Shown: positions 47,426 to 56,605 of the stretch, one piece after another
How the letters are laid out: each line of letters begins with the position of its first letter
Position numbering within the stretch: position 1 is the stretch's first letter
From: Davidsoniella eucalypti
Lineage: Eukaryota; Ascomycota; Sordariomycetes; Microascales; Ceratocystidaceae
Reading direction: 5' to 3'
Assembly (NCBI GenBank): GCA_004009845.1
Contig: RMBW01000095.1
Location: 1-64,000, forward strand
DNA: 64,000 bases
Position numbers and translations under genes: made by a program
Notes under the pieces: generated by a model
What the model saw: only the letters and a program-made list of their open reading frames with translations
What the model was told of the DNA's origin: nothing
Database searches by the model: none

Positions 47426-48485
47426 TTACATGAAATCGCTTTCCCAGCCCTCATCTCTATCCTGATTACTCGAAGCCGCCATACCTTCGTCCGTGAAGAT
47501 ATCGTCATACGCATGATCCTTTTCCCACTTCTTCTGTTTATACTCAGCCTCCTTCTTAGCCTCCTCGCGTTTCCGTTCCTGCGCGGCAGCCTGATCAAGT
47601 TTACGCAAGACCTTAAGATGGGCCTCTTTCTCCTCTGCCAAATCGAGTGCGGGGGGAAGTTTCTCGATGCGTGTTTTGTTAAGGCGGTTGATGATGGGGT
47701 TCTCACGGGTGGGAACAAGCACACGGCGGACTTTACGTTGGTCTTTGAAGGAGACTTGGCCGGCTACCATGGAGCCGTCTTTGTGTAGGTTGGACCATGG
47801 GGTGTAGATGACGGTGATGTTGTCCTTTTTGTTCCCTATAAGACGGAGAAGTAGGAAGGAGGGTTTGGCGTGTTAGATGGTGGAATTTGAAGTGGAAGTG
47901 AGGGGAGGGGGGGGTAGGTGAGGTTTACCTTCGATGGAATTCGCTTTGGTTAGCTGAGCAAGATCTTTGACGAGATCTTCGGGAAGCTGGTCCCAGACCT
48001 GGCCATCTCTCATGCGTAGATATATATGGGCACTGGACAGTTTATCCACATGGAACTATTCACCACTTGATTAGTCACTTCTTGACTCTAATATGAATAG
48101 TATCATGACCGACTGGTTCTGTTGAAGAAACAAGAGCTTACCCTAAAAGAGTCGTTAGCAAACACAAATTCTTTCCATCTCGGGATAAGAGAGATGTGAT
48201 AGAATTGTACTCACCAGACGTCTTGTTCCCAGCCATACTTGATAAGCTCCTCGTCTATGCAGAATGTCAGCTTGTTTTGTTCTTGGTCCTCATTTTTGAT
48301 ATATTTTCATGTTTTTGTTGCCTGTCTCACCCCGACAAAAAAACAACGCACGTGTTTCCCTCCGGACAACAAGAACTACGCTTTGATGGGAGTAAAAGAA
48401 AGAACAACTCACTTTCAAACTTGTCTTTACCAACATAGACGTTGGCTGGCGGATCAACCACCTTGGATGTGAAATAATAAACCAT
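47426..48485 (-). CDS. JLP2: CCDC25/Jlp2 family protein (NFACT-R domain)
   Basis: Exons 48485-48413, 48254-48215, 48142 (one base), 48055-47929 and 47835-47426 give 216 residues, close to the family's usual 210. The N terminus MVYYFTSKVVDPPANVYVGK, the block WFHVDKLSSAHIYLRM and ITVIYTPWSNLHKDG are the conserved NFACT-R core. The C-terminal 90 residues are a charged coiled coil (EERKREEAKKEAEYKQKKWE type). The family is linked to ribosome-associated quality-control proteins by its NFACT-R domain; the human member is reported as a membrane DNA sensor. The cellular role in fungi is unclear. The Trp codon before FHVDK is built as TG + G, the last G being a separate one-nucleotide exon between two complete introns; see the findings. 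Confidence 0.9.
48056..48214 (-). other. Twin introns separated by a one-nucleotide exon
   Basis: Intron 48214-48143 runs from GTGAGT through GCTAAC to TTTTAG. A single G follows at 48142. Intron 48141-48056 then runs from GTAAGC through TGACTAAT to AATAG. Joining the outer exons without the G would shift the frame and lose the conserved Trp-Phe-His block. Confidence 0.85.
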
Positions 48486-49189
48486 TTTTTTCTTCTCTTA
48501 TCTTCTTGGTGTCTTCAAGTACTTTCTATTGTATCCTGCCTTCTTCTTTTCAAATAATTGAAAGGGAAGAAAGGAAGAGAATAATATCAACTGACAAATG
48601 TTTTTTTAGATCATTCGCTTTCAACGTCGAAAACTACCTTGAACCAAAGTTTGCCTCGTGATTGTTGCACAAACGTTACGGGCGACGTTGAAAAAAAAAA
48701 GACATCACGTGATTTTATAGAACTCCTCATACGCCTAGGGTTTAGGTTAGCACATGAGGGTTATGATATGGATTAGGACAAAGATTAAACAATGTTGACT
48801 GATCAACTATTTCATTTGACTAAATTTATCGCCTATCTACCTGGGTCACTAAGATTATACGGCGCCAGATTGATTACCTATGTAGTTAGGGTGTTGTTTA
48901 TGGTGATGTGAAACGGTCCTTGTGAAAAGACCTTTGACAAATGTTTGCCTTCTTAATACAAGAAAAAGGGTAGTAGGTCCTTATTTTCCCCAAAGTCTCC
49001 GTGATGTGATCGCCCAATAGCCGACTCCGAGCCAATAAAATTGGACGCGGCTCCCACCCATCGCCTTAAGGGACATGGGCACGGTGTCTAACTACTTGTG
49101 TATTTATTTATCGTTTTACGTCTTTATGTGGATCGGGAGGGTCAAGCAGCATTAAGCTAAACTTTCTTCACAGCCGTCCTCCTGGTGGG
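48486..49189. other. Spacer between the CCDC25 homologue and a LINE relic
   Basis: Upstream region of the CCDC25 gene, with CCTAGGGTTTAGG at 48734-48746, about 250 bp before the start codon. The part beyond 49000 may already be flank or untranslated end of the LINE relic. No gene recognised. Confidence 0.5.
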
Positions 49190-49235
49190 ACTCGTTAGCA
49201 GCGTGTGCAACCCCATCAATTTCTATGTCAGGGGA

Positions 49236-50280
49236 TTATTGCCTTGTTCTGTGGAAACGCTGGAACTCTGTCTTACCATCGGCAAGGGAGAGGCCGTTGT
49301 CACGGCACCACTCTTTGGCTTGGGTGACGCGAGTAGCAGCCAGGCGAGAGGATTCCGTCAAAGTGTTGGTGGAACAGAGGAAAGCAACATCGTTCACATA
49401 CCCAAAACTGGACGGCATAAGAAGTGGCTCCAAGAAGAGGAGGAAGAGAATAGGAGATGCGGGGGACCTTTGTGGGAGTCCATGCGGGATCGGCTGAAAG
49501 CCACCGATATGCCCCCCGAGCCGGAAGCGAGCAAACCTACGGGAGGCGAAAGATGTAGCCCATCGGACCACATACTCCGACTATCCTTGTTCAGTGAATC
49601 GGACCGCCAGGTGTCCAGGCTGAACGCTATCAAAGGCACCTTCCTCATGGTCCAGGAGTCGCGGACATCATGAACCAAACATTCCACCAGGTCGGTGGCA
49701 GCTCGCTCAGGCAGAGCCCCAAAGTGTTCGGGAGCAGTGACCTTAGCCTTAATGGCCCAGAAGGTGAATCGTCTAGCGACCAGTCTTTCCACCCTTTTGT
49801 CAATAGTGGGTAGGAGGGAAATAGGTCTCCAATTCGAGGGGTTGGTCAAGTCATAACATCAATGTTGAATAAGGGATTAAGGCTGTCGGGCATCCAACCG
49901 TCAGGAGCTCGATACACGTTGACTATCTCTATCTCGGGGGAACAGTGAAGGGTGAGGGAGAGGATGTCGGCGGAGAAAAGCCTGTGGTTCTGTACGGGCC
50001 GGAGGGCGGAAACCTTCCGGACGTACGTCAGTACACGGGGCCTTGACTGTGACCAGTCATGGGTAGGGGAAAACTTGTCGAACTCGCAGTGGTTAACGGA
50101 AGATCGCTTGCTACCTCTAAGGTATGTCCAGGGCTCCTGGACAAGAACTACATCAAAGCGGCCTGTGGAGGCCACCTGCAACAACTGAAGGTGCGCACTA
50201 TTCGCTCGTCCTACATTTGCCTGAAGCACACGTAGGAGGGGCGTAGCCGCTCGGTGATAGTTAGAAGGTCGTCTATTCAT
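49236..50280 (-). pseudogene. LINE ORF2 relic: endonuclease start fused to RT pieces
   Basis: The frame from 50280 opens with LLRVLQANVGRANSAH and VVLVQEPWTY, the N-terminal blocks of an AP-like endonuclease. After about 145 residues it is cut and joined, by deletion and frameshift, to the RT block NWRPISLLPTIDKRVERL near 49830. A further frameshift leads to RSPASPILFLLFLEPLL and then GYVNDVAFL, where the catalytic Y-x-D-D has become Y-V-N-D. The copy cannot be active. Confidence 0.75.
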
Positions 50281-51537
50281 GAGACGGTACTTCATCGCTA
50301 TCTATCTCCATCTCGGCGAGGGGAGCGAAAGAGTTCGAGGAACTCGCATTGGCAGTAGAGGCTTTAGGTGAGCTCGAGTTGGTTGCTCGACCCGCCGAGA
50401 TGGCGGAAGCAACCTTTCGAGACTCCTGGGCCTCCTGGCGATGCTTCTTGCGAAGCTCTTGAAGTTTGGCGGCGTCTGGTGGGACAATCACGCCTTTCGA
50501 GCAAGTTGGTCTTGCTCGACACTTGCGGTTGTTGGCCTCATGTGGGCCGCCGCAGTTGATGCAAATCTTAGGCGAGTTGCAATCACCTGTGTGGGCCGCA
50601 CGCCCGCACTTGACACACCGTTTAGCCTTGTGACAGAACTGGGACCTGTGAAAGCCCCAGCATCTTCCACACTGCGGGATGATTGGCTGCGGGTGAATCC
50701 GTCTTGAGAACGAACTCTGGCCAATCTGGAACCTGTTTACTTCTTTAGGGAAGAAGAAGGTCATTTGCAGGCCCAGGTTCTTGTTGTTGTTTTTGGTCCA
50801 GCGGACCTCAACCGGCGCCACTCCAGTGTGCGCTTTGGCAATTTTAGCCGCCAATTCGAGGGTGGCGGGGCCTCCTATGCCCGTGTGGGCATCACAGCAC
50901 TTTTCAGCGATGTGTACCACACGGTATTCGACGCGGTCGGTAATCTCCTGGAAGGAGACTTGGAACTTCTTCTCCAGAAGGCCCTTGTGGGTCCGGAGGC
51001 GCTCACCTGCCTCGGCCGACTTAGCTACCACTGTGAAGCCGTGGTTCGTGCAATGCGCCGTCGCAACGCAGTCCTTGAGACCAGCATAGGCGTCATTGAT
51101 GGCCCGGGCCATCATGACGCGGTCTGAATCCCTCAGCTTGTGGTCTGCCTTCATCCGGAAGGTAAAGCTAGGAGGTTTGTCCAGCTTCGCTGGGAGGGGG
51201 TGGGTGGCCTTGGGGTCTTTATTGGGGTTGATCTTGGGGTCGCTGATTTTGGGACCGGCGGAGGGAGGTTTGTTGCCCTGCGACCCGGGGGTCCCGAGGG
51301 CAATGTTTTGGACGAAGGAGTCCAGAGTAGCTAGGTGTCCTTCGCGGACATTCTGCGCGTTGCAGCGAGGAGAGGTCTAACGAGCGCGTATACCTTTACG
51401 GCGGTCGTCGCGTCTTCCCCCCGATCACGCCGAAGCTGATCGAGGGCGTCCGCGACTCGCGCCGGAAGCTCGAGGGGGAAGGAGTTGTTTATGATGTTTG
51501 ATCCGAATGTTGGAAGCGGTCATGGTATTGCGAAAAA
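50273..51537 (-). pseudogene. LINE ORF1 (Gag-like, CCHC zinc knuckles), frameshifted
   Basis: Nucleic-acid-binding protein of the LINE. The C-terminal half shows three cysteine knuckles: CGRCWGFHRSQFC, CVKCGRAAHTGDC and CINCGGPHEANNRKC. The main frame stays open upstream of 51154 through a Pro/Lys-rich linker (KPPSFTFRMKADHK) and VREGHLATLDSFVQNIALG. A frameshift near 51355 is needed to join the N-terminal piece (LPARVADALDQLRRD, AVKVYALVRPLLAAT). The ORF1 stop overlaps the start of ORF2 (ATGAATAG), the usual coupling. The N-terminal limit is uncertain. Confidence 0.8.
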
Positions 51538-51733
51538 TCGCCGTGTCCAGTTTGGCATTGTATTAGGTATCCAAGGTGACGTCTTGGTAGTTGAAATTCT
51601 GGGGGCGGGCCTCGGGACTATGGAATCTCGAGTTCACGGTAGATGCTGGGGGCGGCCACCAACGTAAAACGATGAGCAAATAGATAAATATATTTGGGGC
51701 AGATTTCCTTGGGGGCAGGACGCGAAGCAAGCG

Positions 51734-52700
51734 TCACACTGGTGTACTCGTTCGTGGTGTCTGGCTTTGGTCGCCGGAGCACTGGACCCGAAGAGTTTGA
51801 GTGTGGTTTTTAGCGGTCTCTCTAGTGAGAATACCACCGAGTGGTTGTCGAGTCATTGTTGTGTCGGGACAGGGCCACGCGGGCAGGTAGACGTTAATGA
51901 GCCAATGATGGTATGTAAAATGCCTTGGCACCACGATAGGAACAACACTCATATCCGAGATATCTTTGGGTATCTCAAGCCAACCTAAATCTAACAACCC
52001 AACCACACTACCATTTGTCACGTAAACGAGTGACCATGGGATTTAGTGGATTACTGCTACTCATAAGGCATGGATTACCAAATGAGCATTCTTTGTCGTT
52101 TAGCGGGAATAGTATAGCCACCAGAAATGTTTCAATGACTGATTTGCTGTCACAAGCTTCATGGCTAGCGTTCCAAAAGGTCTTTAGACTCATAAAGGCA
52201 ATATGACCTAAAATGTTGCCAAAGTTTGTCTTGGCATTTGGCTTCTATTTCACATCTGAGGCTAACCATCCCATGAACACAGTAGAAGGGGTTTGTTGGA
52301 TCGAAGTAGGCTGTATAGCGAGTTGCTTAATTGCAGGAGACAAAACACTAATACAGTTGTTAGTATATGTATTCAAGGGCCGGTTCATTGTCATTGCATA
52401 CTCTTTCGGTGTAGTGCTTTTGCCGTAAGGCGGCCAAAATTCAATTTCTGAATCTGGTTTCACAACCCTGATGTTGTTAGGATACTGACAAGCTATGATG
52501 TAGTATCTTGAAGGCTCCGGGCCTCTCGGGTCGTCCCACTGTTCCTTGCCACGTTAACGCTCTATGTTGATATATGATTAGTGTTAGCATGATAAATGAT
52601 AATGTTCAAGTCAAACTCACCTCAGCATTCGACGATCATTTGTCTCTGATATGATGAATCTGAGGGGCGTAGGGGTGTTATGTTAGATCTTCACCAAATG
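51734..52700 (-). pseudogene. Unrecognised decayed gene with a surviving intron
   Basis: On the minus strand a protein-like frame runs from about 52547 to 52245 (RYYIIACQYPNNIRVVKP, DSEIEFWPPYGKS, ISVLSPAIKQLAIQPTSIQQ), meets a TAG, and continues in the same frame to about 52008 (TFWNASHEACDSKSVIETFL). A second frame, 52021-51734, carries on with VVGLLDLGWLEIPKD. Upstream, 52620-52562 looks like a proper intron (GTGAGT, GCTAAC, CATAG), preceded by a coding-like exon. I do not recognise the family. Stops and frame changes argue for a pseudogene. Confidence 0.45.
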
Positions 52701-53082
52701 CTCGATGGACAGATCTAATTCTCTGTGTGCTAGAAAAGACCGAATTGAGGAAGTTCCCGCTAGGCCCAGACCTAATGGGAAGCTTTCCTCTAAGTTTTCC
52801 TGGCGGGAAGACTCTGGACGTTGAGCAGAAGCTTAGCTCGGCAAGTTCAAAGACTAACCTATTTTTTAATATCCTCTTCTCTTGTGTGATCTGTCCTTTT
52901 TGGGGGTGTTTTTTGTGGGTCCAAGGCTGTATTTTATGAGTTGATGATGATGATGATTTTATTTATAGTCTAGAGATTTATCCAAGAGCTTCCTTTAGCA
53001 CAAGTCTTCGAAGATGGTACTTGGCCCCACAAATACTAGCTCCCCACTTACATAGTCTTCAGGCAAAAAAGTTTTTTTTTTC

Positions 53083-53110
53083 ATCAATATTATGGAGCTA
53101 TAGAGCTATG
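53083..53110 (-). repeat. LINE tail fragment (same core as other stubs)
   Basis: The minus strand reads CATAGCTCTATAGCTCCATA followed by an imperfect A-rich end. The same 20-base core is present at 2667-2686 and in the stub at 53555-53613. No target-site duplication was found for this one, possibly because the next insertion disrupted it. Confidence 0.65.
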
Positions 53111-53242
53111 AAAACTTACACATAAATTTATTTTTTAATTCTATTTTATTAAGGTGGAAATGAAGCTCTTGATAGCTATGTAGCACCTCGGTATCTTAAG
53201 ATACACAGCCCTGAACTAATACTAGTATAAAACTTACACATA
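53111..53242 (-). repeat. 104-bp LINE-like stub with 14-bp target-site duplication
   Basis: AAAACTTACACATA occurs at 53111-53124 and 53229-53242. The 104 bp between them, read on the minus strand, end in an A-rich tail (AAAATAGAATTAAAAAATAA). The tail sequence differs from the CATAGCTCTATAG family, so a second LINE family is implied. Confidence 0.75.
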
Positions 53243-53542
53243 CATGTGAGTGAATTTGAAGCAAAAAAATATGACTTCCAGTGCTTGGGCTCCTGTTTAT
53301 TACTGATACATGTGTATACCAAAAGCCTTCCAGAATGTATTTGACGCACAAAACATATGCATAAATGTAACTAAACCCTCCCAAAAGACAAAAACCAGAA
53401 CATAGACAGTAGTCTTCGGCTGCTAAAGCCAGAGCATCAGCTGCCTGCATAATCAGACCAATGGCCTCATCTATGTTGAAGATATCGACCTCAGACTCAG
53501 CCAGAAAGTAGCATCATACATACAGACGGTTGATGAGGAATA

Positions 53543-53625
53543 TTATGGATAATGGTTTTCTTTTTTTAATTCATTAATCTTATGGAGCTATAGAGCTATG
53601 AAGATGTCTAATTTTATGGATAATG
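53543..53625 (-). repeat. 59-bp LINE stub with 12-bp target-site duplication
   Basis: TTATGGATAATG at 53543-53554 and 53614-53625 brackets 59 bp. On the minus strand these contain ATCTTCATAGCTCTATAGCT, then CCATAAGAT, AATGAATT and an A-run. The match to the stub at 2655-2716 extends over some 40 bases. Confidence 0.88.
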
Positions 53626-53905
53626 TATTCCATATGTATTATGAAAAAAATTGTACCAAAAATGACCTTGATATCTCGATTGAAGATATCCTTGTGGTGT
53701 ACAAAATTTCTTAATATGGTGAATTAAATAATGTATGGCACTTTGCCAACTGGTAGCTTTGAAGACAAAGTGAGGAGTACTTAATATGTTGTGGGGCTAA
53801 TTACCTTTTTGAGGACTACCCGCTATTTGAGCTGAAGTACCAATGTGCGGTGCTGAAGTACAAAGTCCCAAAACCGAATTAAGTTTAGGTAATCAGCATA
53901 GTATT

Positions 53906-53982
53906 TGTTGTAGGTGTACTAGCCTTGCACATCACGTGACTACGCATACACTACATCACGTGACTTACCTCGACTCTATATA
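53906..53982 (+). repeat. Truncated 5' LTR (U3 part) of the copia element
   Basis: Identical to 56367-56443. It contains two ATCACGTGAC motifs (CACGTG at 53933-53938 and 53957-53962) and stops exactly after the TATA-like CTCTATATA. The promoter part of U3 is thus kept while R and U5 are lost. Confidence 0.9.
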
Positions 53983-56313
53983 GAAACTAAAACCAAAAGG
54001 CATCCAGGCACTGCAGACATTCCTCGCGGGACCAACTTTCTTGATTCACTACACATTGATGTTGTTGGTGGTAGGAGCTCTTTCCCGAAATCACCATCTG
54101 GCGTTACCAACAGTTCACCTGTCTACATCCTTATAGTCGTGGATTCACACTCAGGATACACGTGGACCAGACCTTTGCACACAAAGAAAGCCGCTATAAC
54201 CGAAATGGACAAACTGATCACACTTCTACAACGACAATGGAACAACAAAATTCGAATCATATACTCCGACAACGGCTCCGAATTGGTATCCGACAAGATG
54301 CTTGAAATATACGCTAAACACGGAATACAATCACAAACGAGCTCTGCATATGCACCACAACAAAACGGAATCGCAGAACGACATGTGCAGACTATAACCA
54401 CTAAAACCCGGTCTCTGTTCCTGGACAGCAACATACCAACCCAATACTGGTATCACTCCATGGAAACAGCCGTATGGCTACACAACAGAACCCCGACCAA
54501 ACGCCAACCAAAATCACCATACTCTATCGCGTTCCCGGACAAACCAGACGGCATGCTCGAAACTCACCGCTTTGGATGTCTCTCACACCTACACGATCCG
54601 AACCCTACCGATAAGCTTTCAACCCGCACAGAAAGGGCCTGTTTTATTGGCTACTCAAACGACCACAACTACCAATTTTTGATTAAAACGCAACGTGGAT
54701 TCGAAGTCAAGACCAGACGAGACGTTGTATTTGTTGACAACGAACTTTACTTTACCGAAATACCGACTGTCAACTCCGCTGAGGCCACAGACATCACACC
54801 GATCGACGCACTCAACAGCGACAACAAAATCTTCTGGAGACATGCAATGTCAAAAGAACTTGAAAACATGGCTAGTTTCGAGGTCTTCGAGTATATACCC
54901 ACAAAAGACATACCGCCCAAAACCAAGATAATCGGCAATAGATGGGTTTTCGCACACAAGCCTGATGGAACCTTCAAAGCCAGACTCGTAGCCAAGGGAT
55001 ACTCGGAACCCAATGTCACGGACCAACTCGCATACGCCGATACTGCCCACATTGCAAGCATTCGCACTTTACTGGCATACGCCGCAGAATACAAGCATGT
55101 CATTCGAACAGCCGACGTCACTGCTGCCTACCTCCAAGCCGAACTAGACAAAGAGCTTTATATGCATCAACCCAGTTTTATTGAGAAGATTCCCGGAATG
55201 ACAATTAAACTGAAACGGCCCATTTACGGACTTCGAACTGCTGGCAACAGATGGCAAAAGAAACTGTCAGACATACTTAAATCTGTGGGATTCACACCTT
55301 TAAAATCTCAGCCAAACTTATACCGCCGAGACAACATTCTGTTAGCTGTTTGGGTCGACGATATCATTGGAACTGCTCCCACACACGACATATTGAGCTC
55401 AGTTTACGCTGAAATTGGAAAGTTGATCCAACTCAAGGACAATTCAACGACCACTTCATACCTCGGTATGGAGTTACGCCAAGATAAGGACATGAGAATC
55501 AGTGTAACACAACAATCCAAAATCGAAGCTCTTGCAAAGAAACTTGATCTTGTTGACTGCCGCACAGCACTTGTTCCACTACCCAACGACACCATCATGG
55601 ACGACACCACTCCGATCAGCGATAACCAGAAAGCCAAATACGCGTCAGGCGTTGGATCAATTCTTCACCTTTCCACCTTCACAAGACCTGACATTGCCTA
55701 TGCCGCTTCTATCCTTGCGTCGTGTCTATCTTCTCCCACTCTGGGATCCTGGCACGCACTCCAGAACACCGTTCGCTACTTACGATCTACCAAAACCACT
55801 GGTTTGACATACACTGCAGCCAACTCTGAATCACGCCCTCTCCTCGGCGCTTCTGATGCTAGCTGGAGTACCACTCGCCAAGCTAAAGCCCATGGCGGAT
55901 ACATCTTCATGGTGAACGGTACTCCCATCCACTGGAAGTCCAAACGTCAAACTTTGACATCAACTAGCACTTGCGAAGCGGAATTTGTTGCTGGCGCCGA
56001 CGCTGCACGTTGCGCCGAATGGATCAGAACGATATACCATGAAATTTGGCAAACCAAACCAATGCCAATAACACTCCTCATGGACTGTCTCCCTGCCATC
56101 GATACCGTCAAAGGTTCTGGCATGAACACAAGGAACCGACATTATATCCTTCGACACTCACTTTTTCGCGATTTGAGAGAAATGAATGTTTTCAACGTTG
56201 AGTACATCAGCACCATGTTGATGCCAGCTGATGGTTTGACTAAATCACTGCCCAAAATCAAATTCACGGAATTCATACGGTTAATTGGTATGGTCAAATC
56301 TACAACCCAATGA
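53983..56313 (+). CDS. Copia pol, N-terminally truncated: integrase, reverse transcriptase, RNase H
   Basis: The frame is open from the LTR junction (it even continues back into the LTR to 53923) to a stop at 56313. Integrase core: Asp in VVDSHSGYTW, Asp in YSDNGSEL and Glu in PQQNGIAERH. The copia-type RT follows (NRWVFAHKPDGTFKARLVAKG, TADVTAAYLQAELDKELYM, and the catalytic VDD in AVWVDDIIGTA). RNase H has GASDASW, the STCEAEFVAGADAA block and RNRHYILRHSLF. The zinc-binding HHCC part of integrase and everything before it is missing. There is no proper start codon; expression would depend on the fused LTR promoter. All visible catalytic residues are intact. Confidence 0.9.
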   Translation, partial: ETKTKRHPGTADIPRGTNFLDSLHIDVVGGRSSFPKSPSGVTNSSPVYILIVVDSHSGYTWTRPLHTKKAAITEMDKLITLLQRQWNNKIRIIYSDNGSELVSDKMLEIYAKHGIQSQTSSAYAPQQNGIAERHVQTITTKTRSLFLDSNIPTQYWYHSMETAVWLHNRTPTKRQPKSPYSIAFPDKPDGMLETHRFGCLSHLHDPNPTDKLSTRTERACFIGYSNDHNYQFLIKTQRGFEVKTRRDVVFVDNELYFTEIPTVNSAEATDITPIDALNSDNKIFWRHAMSKELENMASFEVFEYIPTKDIPPKTKIIGNRWVFAHKPDGTFKARLVAKGYSEPNVTDQLAYADTAHIASIRTLLAYAAEYKHVIRTADVTAAYLQAELDKELYMHQPSFIEKIPGMTIKLKRPIYGLRTAGNRWQKKLSDILKSVGFTPLKSQPNLYRRDNILLAVWVDDIIGTAPTHDILSSVYAEIGKLIQLKDNSTTTSYLGMELRQDKDMRISVTQQSKIEALAKKLDLVDCRTALVPLPNDTIMDDTTPISDNQKAKYASGVGSILHLSTFTRPDIAYAASILASCLSSPTLGSWHALQNTVRYLRSTKTTGLTYTAANSESRPLLGASDASWSTTRQAKAHGGYIFMVNGTPIHWKSKRQTLTSTSTCEAEFVAGADAARCAEWIRTIYHEIWQTKPMPITLLMDCLPAIDTVKGSGMNTRNRHYILRHSLFRDLREMNVFNVEYISTMLMPADGLTKSLPKIKFTEFIRLIGMVKSTTQ

Positions 56314-56366
56314 CGTCTACCTCTTCATTGACGACGCCATACTACCTACTTCCGGAAATGGGGGGG

Positions 56367-56515
56367 TGTTGTAGGTGTACTAGCCTTGCACATCACGTGA
56401 CTACGCATACACTACATCACGTGACTTACCTCGACTCTATATAATAACACCTCCATAACATTTCCTTCATAGACCCCTATTAATAAATCACCCTTTACAT
56501 ATTTTCTCCACAACA
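56367..56515 (+). repeat. Complete 3' LTR of the copia element
   Basis: 149 bp bounded by the inverted TGTTGT/ACAACA, directly after the polypurine tract. It includes the two CACGTG boxes and the TATA-like sequence seen in the 5' fragment. Confidence 0.9.
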
Positions 56516-56529
56516 GGTTATGAGCCCGG
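56516..56529 (+). other. Primer-binding-site-like sequence between two LTR ends
   Basis: GGTTATGAGCCCGG directly follows an LTR end, as a primer site should. It is complementary to the anticodon stem-loop of initiator tRNA-Met (GGGCUCAUAACC), as in the half-tRNA priming known from copia-type elements. Confidence 0.7.
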
Positions 56530-56600
56530 TAACACCTCCATAACATTTCCTTCATAGACCCCTATTAATAAATCACCCTTTACATATTTTCTCCACAACA
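56530..56600 (+). repeat. Extra partial LTR (last 71 bp)
   Basis: Identical to 56445-56515, the R/U5 end of the complete LTR. It is followed directly by the right-hand GTATT duplication. Confidence 0.9.
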
Positions 56601-56605
56601 GTATT

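Larger units (their letters stand above)
49190..51660 (-). mobile_element. Decayed Tad1/I-like LINE on the minus strand
   Basis: Order on the minus strand: ORF1 with zinc knuckles, then ORF2 with a partial AP endonuclease and a partial RT; the RNase H region is missing. The element has an internal deletion, frameshifts and a damaged active site. Both edges are approximate, since no terminal repeat or target-site duplication was found. The RT is of the same broad type as the LINE at 1-2625 (ISLLPTIDKRVERLVARR against ISLLSTLGKGLERIVARR). Confidence 0.8.
52701..53905. other. Intergenic with several short LINE stubs
   Basis: AT-rich spacer containing a GATGAT microsatellite near 52942, the stubs listed separately at 53083-53242 and 53543-53625, and the 5-bp duplication (GTATT, 53901-53905) of the copia element. 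No gene recognised. Confidence 0.6.
53906..56600 (+). mobile_element. Ty1/copia deletion derivative with complex LTR ends
   Basis: Flanked by the 5-bp duplication GTATT (53901-53905 and 56601-56605). The left end is only the first 77 bp of the LTR (53906-53982). It runs directly into the middle of pol at the integrase; the rest of the 5' LTR, the primer site, gag and protease are gone. The right end is a purine tract (GGAAATGGGGGGG, 56354-56366), a complete 149-bp LTR (56367-56515, TGTTGT...ACAACA), a primer-binding-site-like GGTTATGAGCCCGG, and a second copy of the last 71 bp of the LTR (56530-56600). The shared LTR parts are identical, so the element is recent. Confidence 0.9.
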
